Assembly: GCA_023284085.1 (NCBI GenBank)
Contig: JAKVHY010000005.1
Coordinates: forward strand, 62,001-126,000
DNA: 64,000 bases
Direction: 5' to 3'
Origin: Shewanella benthica
GTDB taxonomy: Bacteria > Pseudomonadota > Gammaproteobacteria > Enterobacterales > Shewanellaceae
Both the position numbers and the translations under genes were made by a program. Of the stretch, positions 57,443 to 64,000 are shown piece by piece (position 1 is the first letter of the stretch; every line of letters starts with the position of its first letter). Under the pieces are notes generated by a model. The model was not told where the DNA came from and did no database searches. It saw only the letters and a list, made by a program, of their open reading frames with translations.

Positions 57443-58945
57443 ATGAGTCGCATAGTCAAAAACAGAGTACAGAGAAAGATTGGTGCTGAACTATTGATCA
57501 ATGTGACTCCCACGGAAGCCCGAGTCGCCTTGGTTGAACATGGCGTGTTGCAGGAAGTCCATATCGAGAGGCGGATGAAACGCGGCCTAGTGGGTAATAT
57601 TTACAAGGGCAAGGTGAGTCGTGTCTTGCCGGGGATGCAGGCGGCATTTGTGGATATCGGCCTGGATAAGGCGGCCTTCTTGCATGCCTCTGATATCGTG
57701 CCTCACACAGAGTGTGTTGCCGATGTAGAGAAGGGTAACTTTGTGGTACGCGATATCGCTCAGCTGGTCAGGCAAGGGCAAGATATTATGGTGCAGGTGG
57801 TGAAAGATCCATTAGGCACCAAAGGTGCTCGCCTGACTACGGATATCACCTTACCCTCTCGCTATCTGGTGTTTATGCCGGGTTCGAGTCATGTCGGTGT
57901 TTCTCAGCGTATCGAGTCTGAAGAGGTTCGTGCCCGCTTGAAAGGCTTAACTCAGCCTTTCGTCGATGAAAATGGCGGCTTTATCATTCGCACCGCGGCA
58001 GAGAGTGCCGGTGAGCAAGAGCTGGTTCAGGATGCGGCATTTCTTCGCCGGGTGTGGGCCAAGGTCAGTGAACGACGTAAGCGTCCCGGTGTGTCTCTGC
58101 TATATCAAGATCTGGCACTGCAAGTGCGCATCGTGCGTGATTTTGTCGGCACCGAGCTGGATCAGATCCAGGTCGATTCGAGCAAGACCTTCGATGAGCT
58201 GCTGGCATTCACCCAAGAATTTATGCCTGAGATTGCCGATAAGATTGTGCATTATTCAGGCCCTGTACCTATTTTCGATCTCTATGATGTTGAAAATGAA
58301 GTGCAGCGAGCATTGGGACGCAAAGTTGAATTGAAATCGGGTGGCTACCTGATCATAGATCAGACCGAAGCCATGACGACGGTGGATATCAACACAGGTG
58401 CTTTTGTCGGCCATCGAAATCTCGAAGATACCATCTTCAATACTAACCTCGAAGCGACTCAAGCCATCGCTCGTCAGTTGAGGCTGCGTAATCTTGGCGG
58501 CATCATCATCATAGATTTTATCGACATGTTAGATGCTGAGCATCAAAAACGTGTACTTAATAGCCTGGAACTTGCGCTATCTCTGGATAGGGTTAAAACT
58601 AATATTAGTGGTTTCTCCGGTTTAGGCTTAGTGGAGATGACTCGTAAGCGTACTCGAGAGAGTTTAGAGCATGTCTTGTGTGGAGAGTGTCCGGTATGTT
58701 TAGGCACCGGGAGCCTGAAGACGGTTGAGACAGTGTCTTATGAGATCTTCAGAGAGATCATCAGACTCAACCGCAGCTATGACGCCGACGAGTTCTTAGT
58801 GTACTGCTCGCCTGCTGTTCATAACAGTTTGACGGGTGAAGAGAGCCATCTAGTCGCCGAGCTCGGCGTCTATATTGGTAAACGAGTTAAGCTTAAAAAT
58901 GAGCCTATGTATGCTCAAAATAAGTTCGATGTGGTAATAATGTAG
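57443..58945 (+). CDS. rng: Ribonuclease G
   Basis: An endoribonuclease that matures the 16S rRNA 5' end. 500 residues (E. coli 489, with a slightly shorter start). An S1 domain (about 45-140, GNIYKGKVSRVLPGMQAAFV), the RNase H-like catalytic region with DVNTGAF-type VDINTGAFVG near 320 and GGIIIIDFIDM near 350, and the zinc-link CGECPVC near 412. The ATG at 57443 has GTGAG seven bases upstream; an in-frame GTG at 57431 is less likely. Its stop overlaps the yhdP start. Confidence 0.93.
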   Translation: MSRIVKNRVQRKIGAELLINVTPTEARVALVEHGVLQEVHIERRMKRGLVGNIYKGKVSRVLPGMQAAFVDIGLDKAAFLHASDIVPHTECVADVEKGNFVVRDIAQLVRQGQDIMVQVVKDPLGTKGARLTTDITLPSRYLVFMPGSSHVGVSQRIESEEVRARLKGLTQPFVDENGGFIIRTAAESAGEQELVQDAAFLRRVWAKVSERRKRPGVSLLYQDLALQVRIVRDFVGTELDQIQVDSSKTFDELLAFTQEFMPEIADKIVHYSGPVPIFDLYDVENEVQRALGRKVELKSGGYLIIDQTEAMTTVDINTGAFVGHRNLEDTIFNTNLEATQAIARQLRLRNLGGIIIIDFIDMLDAEHQKRVLNSLELALSLDRVKTNISGFSGLGLVEMTRKRTRESLEHVLCGECPVCLGTGSLKTVETVSYEIFREIIRLNRSYDADEFLVYCSPAVHNSLTGEESHLVAELGVYIGKRVKLKNEPMYAQNKFDVVIM

Positions 58946-61900
58946 TGTCTGGTAAATTTTGTCCCCGAAAGTTCAGCCGGCTTTGCTGGCAAATTTTAGC
59001 GATCATTCTGGTGTTATTTGCACTGGTGGTGAGCCTATTTCGTGGACTCTTACCTCAGCTCGATGAAGTCAGAACTGAGTTAGTAAAATATGTCGAACAG
59101 CAATACCAGGTTCGGGTCAATGTTGGCCTGCTGAGCGCAGAATGGCAGGCTTTTGGACCTGCCTTAACGGTAAGCAAACTCGTCATCCCTCCCCAAGAGC
59201 GCCTGCCATTTACCTTAGTGGTGAACGATGTCCATATTAAATTAGATTTCTGGGAAAGCCTGTTCACTGCATCACCACAAATTGAGAATGTGATCTTCGA
59301 TGGTGTCCAGATTGCCCTCGACTTAGATAAGCTCAATGAGACCGACGATACCACGAGTGCTCAAGAGATGGATACCGACTGGTTGTATCGCCTCTTATTA
59401 GAACAGTTGGAGCGCTTTTCGATTAAACAGGCTAGCCTGCAACTTCTGAGCAAGAAAAATAATTACCGCCCCATATTTGTCAAAGATCTCAAATGGTCTA
59501 ACTCTCCAAATCGTCATCGCGGTCAAGGTAAACTCTATCTCGATGAAGATGCGTCACAGGTGGAGTTATTGTCACTGCAAATCGATATTCATGGTAGTGG
59601 TAATAAGCCAGACGGACTTAAAGGACAAGTCTACTTAGCCGCGCAATCATTAGATTTGGGGGAGTGGGCTTCGAGACAGAAAAACCCTTACGATGATGAG
59701 GCTAGGCTGGAGTTAGAGGGAGTGATTAATCTTCAAGCCTGGATGAGCTTAGCTAACCGCACGGTTGAATCCAGTATTATCGAATTTTCTCCTAGCTGGC
59801 TCGAATGGGATCTCAATGATCAAAAGCAACATTTCGAGATCAAGGGTGGCCAGCTCGAGTGGTTGCCGACACAAACTGGTTGGCGCTTCACTAGTCGCGA
59901 TCTCGCTTTCGAGTCTAATCAACAAGCTTGGCCTGACTTTAACTTATTTGCCGAGATGCGAGAGCAGGGCTTATTCACCTATCTCAATCGACTCGATACT
60001 GGCTCACTACTGCCCCTGTTGCCCCTAGTGCCGGGAATGGAGTTAGCAGGCCTGCAAAACTGGCAGAAACTGAACCCCAAAGGTGCAATCGAGTCCATCA
60101 AACTGACTAAACTGAAGGACCAAGAGCTCCAGTTGTCTTTATCCGTAAAGCAGTTAACCTGGTCACAAGATGGCGGGATCCCGGGAAGTGCTCCCATAGA
60201 TTTTCAACTCGGTTGGGGGAATGAGTCGCTCTATATTTCGGCGCCGAAGCAAGATTACCGATTAGATTTTGGCAGTGGCTTGAAACAGCCCTTGTCTCTA
60301 TCTGGGGAAGCCCTCGAGGCTAAGTATGATCTCGCTGCTCAAGCGATAATTGTTCCTCAGCTGAAGATGAGTAATCAGGACATAGCTATAGATGCAGCAA
60401 TGAAGTTAGAGTTGGGGGAGCGAGTCCATCTGGCTTTACTGTCAACATTGAAGGTTAATAATGTCGCCAACGTGGGCAATTACCTGCCACTGGACGGCAT
60501 GAGTCAAGGTCTGATCGATTACCTCAACGTCGGATTAGTTGCTGGACGTATTCAAGACGGTCTAGTGGTTTGGAATGGCGCCTTGAGCGAATACCCCTAT
60601 CTGAATCATTCCGGTGTATTCAAGGCAAATTTTACTCTGGAAGATGCAGAGTTTAAGTTCCAGCCCGATTGGCCAGCCGTGACAGACTTGAATCTAATGG
60701 CGCAGTTTGAAAATGAAGCTATGGCACTCACCATCAAACGAGGTCAGTTATTAGATGTGGTGGTCGATGGCGCTAAGGTGAGCATTCCTCAGTTAGGGGC
60801 GAGGTCATTACTGCAAGTTAAGGCTAATTTGCAGACCTCAGGCAAGGCTGCGACCCGAGTCATTCAGGCCTCTCCACTGGTGGACTCTGTTGGGGCGACC
60901 TTAGCCGTGGTGCAGATAAATGGTGATGTGTCGGCGTCATTGGATCTCGCCATTCCTCTGTATGAGGCAGAGGCTGGTGAGTTTGTGAAAGAAGATATTC
61001 GCGGTTTAATCACTTTCGATAAAACGCCAGTTTATATCACAGAGCCAGGTGTATTACTCGACCAAGTGACCGGCCAGGTGAGTTTCGATAACGACATCGT
61101 TAACGGGAACGATATTTCTGCCTTACTGTATCAACAACCCATCTCTTTGACGTTCGATACGGGTAATGTTGGTAGAAATTATGGCCTCAATTTAGATATG
61201 AAGGGGGCATGGTCACTTGCTGACTTGCCTGAAGAACTAAACAACCCACTGCAAGATTTCTATTCAGGAGATGTTAGCTGGAAGGGGGCTATGACCTTAG
61301 TTTTCGACCCATCCGGCTATCGTATACAGGCTCAGGTTGAGACTGATTTAGTCGGTGCCGAGCTGGCGCTGCCTGCGCCATTTACCAAGGTAAAAGACGA
61401 ATCAAGAAAGCTGACGGCCGAGTTGATTGGCGATAACAAACAATCGTCTCTAGGCATTAAGTTAGGCAAGCAGATGGAGTTCTGGGGAGGATTCGATCAA
61501 GAGTCGGGTAATCACCTCGCTCATTATGATCTACTCTTGGGCCGCTTATTTAAACCCGGAGATCAGCTGAGAAAAAATCAGGGGCATCTGCAGTTAGACA
61601 TAGAGCACACTGAATTAGCCCCTTGGCTGGCCATCATCAATAAGTTTACCGCCGGGGATAAGGTGAGTGACGCGGCTGGACTTACTGGCGCCGAGCCTGG
61701 CTTAGAAGTTCAAGTCGATATTGCGCATGCAGCACCTGAAGAGCCGAGTAGACAGGAGTCGTTTTTCCCGCCATTGATAAGCCTGGATGCAGACATTGCC
61801 GACTTTAATCTAATGGGGCAAACCTTATCCGATCTGAAAATGACAGCCTATCCTACCCCAGACAGCTGGCGCTTCGAGGCGAGTTCGAATGAGTTTGACG

Positions 61901-63108
61901 GTAGAATCGATTTTTATCCGGACTGGGCGACCCAGGGCCTCAAATTGGTCGCGACTAAGTTCCATCTGGCGCCAAAAGTTAAGGCTCAGGAAGATGCTGA
62001 CTTTAAAACCGATACCGTGTTGGACAACTTGCCCCCATTAGCCGTGGATGTGGATGAATTTTCTTTCTACGGCAGTCCTCTCGGGCACCTGGTTCTGCAA
62101 GGCTCTCCTAAGGGTGATAGCTACCAAATTCAGACCCTGTCGCTGACAACTCCTGAGGTCAAGTTGCGGGGCAAAGGCGTTTGGCAGAATGACAATAACG
62201 AAAACTTAACTCAATTTGATGTGAAATTAACCGCGACAAAATTTGATGCCATATCGGCAATTGTCGGCATGGATCCAGGTTTAAAGGATGCGCCGGTCGA
62301 GGTCAATGCAGAAATATCATGGCAAGGCGCACCATATCAGTTCTCGCTAGAGAGCCTCAATGGCCTGGTTAATTTCGAGTTAGGCAAGGGACATCTCTCC
62401 GAAGTCAGCGATAAAGGTGCCAGAATCTTCTCTTTGTTTAGTCTGGACTCGTTACTGAGAAAGCTGTCTCTGGATTTCTCAGATGTATTTGGCAAAGGCT
62501 TATATTTTAATTCCTTCACCGGCACCCTGAATATCGATAATGGTGTGGTTAAAACCCATGATACTGAGATGGACGCGGTAGCGGGGAATATGAAGGTCAG
62601 GGGCTATACAGATTTAATGACTGAGAGTTTGAACTACGATATTCGATTCGTGCCTCAATTAGCATCGAGTGTGCCTACGGTTGTTCTCTTGACCACAGGT
62701 GGCTGGACATTCGGCCTAGGCGCGTTAGCGCTAACTAAGGTATTAGAGCCGGTGATCGAAGTGATTACTGAGCTAAGGTTTCAACTCACCGGCACCATGG
62801 CGGAGCCTAAGTTGGAAGAGATAGGACGTAAGAGTAAAGAGATAGAGATCCCTGAATCTGTGCTACCTCGTGTTAAAGAGCCTCAGCCTGATGAAAAGCC
62901 TCAGCTAAATGAACCTCCTCAGAAGAAACAACAGCCACAAGAGCTAGATTCAGGCGTCGAAATACCGGCAACAAACGTGATAGAGATGCCAATCTTTAAA
63001 GAAAGTGAGCGCATAGATAAGGATCCAGAAGATGCAGATCAACCTACTTCAGTGCCAAAGCAGTCAAGACGTATCCAAGAATCTGCAGTATATCGAGTCG
63101 CAGCTTAG
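58945..63108 (+). CDS. yhdP: YhdP-family AsmA-like envelope lipid transport protein
   Basis: A 1387-residue protein anchored in the inner membrane and spanning the periplasm; in E. coli YhdP helps move phospholipids to the outer membrane. The GTG start overlaps the rng stop. One N-terminal membrane segment (about 18-38) is followed by repeating beta-rich (DUF3971, AsmA-like) segments throughout, with the conserved C-terminal AsmA-like region near 1130-1270 (TGTLNIDNGVVKTHDTEMDA). A hydrophilic Pro/Gln/Glu-rich tail (about 1285-1387) is added to the family core. The last 77 bases are shared, in another frame, with the nitrilase gene. Confidence 0.9.
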   Translation: MSGKFCPRKFSRLCWQILAIILVLFALVVSLFRGLLPQLDEVRTELVKYVEQQYQVRVNVGLLSAEWQAFGPALTVSKLVIPPQERLPFTLVVNDVHIKLDFWESLFTASPQIENVIFDGVQIALDLDKLNETDDTTSAQEMDTDWLYRLLLEQLERFSIKQASLQLLSKKNNYRPIFVKDLKWSNSPNRHRGQGKLYLDEDASQVELLSLQIDIHGSGNKPDGLKGQVYLAAQSLDLGEWASRQKNPYDDEARLELEGVINLQAWMSLANRTVESSIIEFSPSWLEWDLNDQKQHFEIKGGQLEWLPTQTGWRFTSRDLAFESNQQAWPDFNLFAEMREQGLFTYLNRLDTGSLLPLLPLVPGMELAGLQNWQKLNPKGAIESIKLTKLKDQELQLSLSVKQLTWSQDGGIPGSAPIDFQLGWGNESLYISAPKQDYRLDFGSGLKQPLSLSGEALEAKYDLAAQAIIVPQLKMSNQDIAIDAAMKLELGERVHLALLSTLKVNNVANVGNYLPLDGMSQGLIDYLNVGLVAGRIQDGLVVWNGALSEYPYLNHSGVFKANFTLEDAEFKFQPDWPAVTDLNLMAQFENEAMALTIKRGQLLDVVVDGAKVSIPQLGARSLLQVKANLQTSGKAATRVIQASPLVDSVGATLAVVQINGDVSASLDLAIPLYEAEAGEFVKEDIRGLITFDKTPVYITEPGVLLDQVTGQVSFDNDIVNGNDISALLYQQPISLTFDTGNVGRNYGLNLDMKGAWSLADLPEELNNPLQDFYSGDVSWKGAMTLVFDPSGYRIQAQVETDLVGAELALPAPFTKVKDESRKLTAELIGDNKQSSLGIKLGKQMEFWGGFDQESGNHLAHYDLLLGRLFKPGDQLRKNQGHLQLDIEHTELAPWLAIINKFTAGDKVSDAAGLTGAEPGLEVQVDIAHAAPEEPSRQESFFPPLISLDADIADFNLMGQTLSDLKMTAYPTPDSWRFEASSNEFDGRIDFYPDWATQGLKLVATKFHLAPKVKAQEDADFKTDTVLDNLPPLAVDVDEFSFYGSPLGHLVLQGSPKGDSYQIQTLSLTTPEVKLRGKGVWQNDNNENLTQFDVKLTATKFDAISAIVGMDPGLKDAPVEVNAEISWQGAPYQFSLESLNGLVNFELGKGHLSEVSDKGARIFSLFSLDSLLRKLSLDFSDVFGKGLYFNSFTGTLNIDNGVVKTHDTEMDAVAGNMKVRGYTDLMTESLNYDIRFVPQLASSVPTVVLLTTGGWTFGLGALALTKVLEPVIEVITELRFQLTGTMAEPKLEEIGRKSKEIEIPESVLPRVKEPQPDEKPQLNEPPQKKQQPQELDSGVEIPATNVIEMPIFKESERIDKDPEDADQPTSVPKQSRRIQESAVYRVAA

Positions 63109-63880
63109 GCTACTTCCGAGAGAGGAAGGCGAAGCGCAACTCGTCGTCTTGCCTGAGTGTTGCCTCCTGTTTGGTGGTCACGAAAGCCTGCAACTTGAGT
63201 ATGCCGGCGATAACCAATCGAATCCTTTTAAAACGGCACTCGCAGATCTGGCGCGTCGTTATGATATCTACCTGGTGGCGGGGAGTATTCCCGTTGCCGT
63301 CGGTGATGGCCGAGTCTATAACCGTACCTATCTATTCGATAACCAAGGCCAGGTCTTGGGTGAATACGATAAAATACACCTGTTCGATGTCGATGTTTCC
63401 GATGGGACTAAGGAGTATCGTGAGAGCGACACCTTCTGCGCCGGAGATAAAATTAGTGTAATCGACACACCCTTTGGTAAGTTAGGGTTAGCAATATGTT
63501 ACGATCTGCGTTTCCCGGATCTATTCAGAGCCATGAGATTAGCCGGAGCCGAACTGATTGCCCTACCAGCAGCCTTCACTAAGGTGACAGGAGAGGCCCA
63601 TTGGCAAACCTTGATCCAGGCCAGAGCAATTGAGAATCAGTGTTTTATTCTCGCGGCGGCTCAATGGGGACAGCATAACCAGGGTGGCCGGGAAACCTGG
63701 GGTCAGAGTATGGTTGTTGACCCATGGGGACGAATTAATGCCCAGAAGATGACCGGTTGTGGCTGGGTCCAGTCGAAGCTGGATAGAGATGAAATGATAA
63801 AGATTAGGCAGCAGATGCCAATAGCCAGTAATAACCGCTTTGCTGAGCCAAAGTTACAACACAAAGATGCTAACCCGTAG
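63032..63880 (+). CDS. Carbon-nitrogen hydrolase (nitrilase superfamily, Nit1/deaminated-glutathione-amidase-like)
   Basis: A 282-residue cytoplasmic amidase. The catalytic Glu-Lys-Cys triad is visible: LPECC near residue 42, GEYDKIHLFDVDV near 110-122, and LAICYDLRFPDLFRAM near 153-168. The closest described family is the Nit1-type enzyme that repairs deaminated glutathione. The start is MQINLLQCQSSQDV, a credible family start (beta-strand MQINLLQ). It begins 77 bases before the yhdP stop and precedes tldD, an order common in Shewanella. Confidence 0.88.
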   Translation: MQINLLQCQSSQDVSKNLQYIESQLRLLPREEGEAQLVVLPECCLLFGGHESLQLEYAGDNQSNPFKTALADLARRYDIYLVAGSIPVAVGDGRVYNRTYLFDNQGQVLGEYDKIHLFDVDVSDGTKEYRESDTFCAGDKISVIDTPFGKLGLAICYDLRFPDLFRAMRLAGAELIALPAAFTKVTGEAHWQTLIQARAIENQCFILAAAQWGQHNQGGRETWGQSMVVDPWGRINAQKMTGCGWVQSKLDRDEMIKIRQQMPIASNNRFAEPKLQHKDANP

Positions 63881-63931
63881 AACGTTGATGTCAGTGTCTT
63901 ATAAAAATTACGCACAAAGAGAGAGTAATTA

Positions 63932-64000
63932 ATGCCATTTTTAACCCAAGTTGAGCAGAGCCTTTTACAAGATGGACTATCGCTGGATGACCTGCAGGGT
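63932..64000 (+). CDS. tldD: Metalloprotease TldD, N-terminus only (3' truncated by window)
   Basis: The first 23 codons, MPFLTQVEQSLLQDGLSLDD and onwards, match the start of TldD, the partner of TldE/PmbA in processing of microcins and modified peptides. A GAGAG ribosome site precedes the ATG. Position after yhdP and nit supports the call, but too little is present to check the HExxxH motif. Confidence 0.75.
   Translation, partial: MPFLTQVEQSLLQDGLSLDDLQG

Overview
The window reads as a chromosomal segment of a marine gammaproteobacterium, almost certainly a Shewanella. The evidence is the gene content and order: aceF-lpdA, acnB, hslVU-DUF971, argS-ftsN, priA, rpmE, a complete mannose-sensitive haemagglutinin (MSHA) type IV pilus locus running into mreBCD-maf-rng-yhdP-nit-tldD, and AcnB, MreB and HslUV proteins of the gammaproteobacterial type. 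No rRNA, tRNA, insertion sequence, prophage or CRISPR array was seen. All family assignments come from motif and sequence recognition; no search was run.

Layout. 1-3122: the end of the pyruvate dehydrogenase cluster (aceF, cut by the window edge, and lpdA). 3260-15055: an accessory block with a very large periplasmic-propeller GGDEF/EAL protein, two tandem patatin/outer-membrane-barrel proteins and an M13 lipoprotein peptidase. The 544-bp spacer between the patatin genes holds recognisable fragments of both the M13 gene and the GGDEF/EAL gene, so the whole three-gene block was once duplicated in tandem and the middle then collapsed. 15165-18857: a HAD phosphatase facing away from aconitase B. 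19035-26412 (minus strand): DUF971, hslU and hslV with a heat-shock type promoter, ftsN, argS and priA. 26523-29691: a small FimV-like protein, ribosomal protein L31, a 700-bp region with possible decayed coding sequence, and a malic enzyme.

29960-53989: the MSHA locus. mshH (CsrD-like, with degenerate GGDEF and EAL motifs) precedes the assembly genes mshI, a PilN-like gene, mshJ, K, L, M, N, E, G and F. These are mostly overlapping or nearly so. The pilin operon follows: mshB, two tandem mshA major-pilin genes, mshC, D, O, P and Q. A second, shorter MshQ-like gene comes after a 468-bp gap. The assembly products form an inner-membrane platform (MshI, PilN-like, MshJ, MshK, MshG), an extension ATPase with a c-di-GMP-binding N-domain (MshE), an ExeA-like ATPase (MshM), a TPR protein (MshN) and an outer-membrane secretin (MshL). 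The second operon supplies pilins and the large surface protein MshQ.

54225-64000: the cell-shape and envelope block mreB-mreC-mreD-maf-rng-yhdP-nit and the first codons of tldD.

Most notable observations: the fossil of a three-gene tandem duplication at 10077-10620; a nine-G tract inside mshQ that could allow phase variation of a surface adhesin; duplicated mshA and mshQ genes; repeated echoes of gene 3' ends after mshG, after the second patatin gene and inside the fossil spacer; and a 77-bp overlap between yhdP and the nitrilase gene. I did not find a convincing wholly new system. The co-duplicated GGDEF/EAL-patatin-M13 module is the closest candidate.
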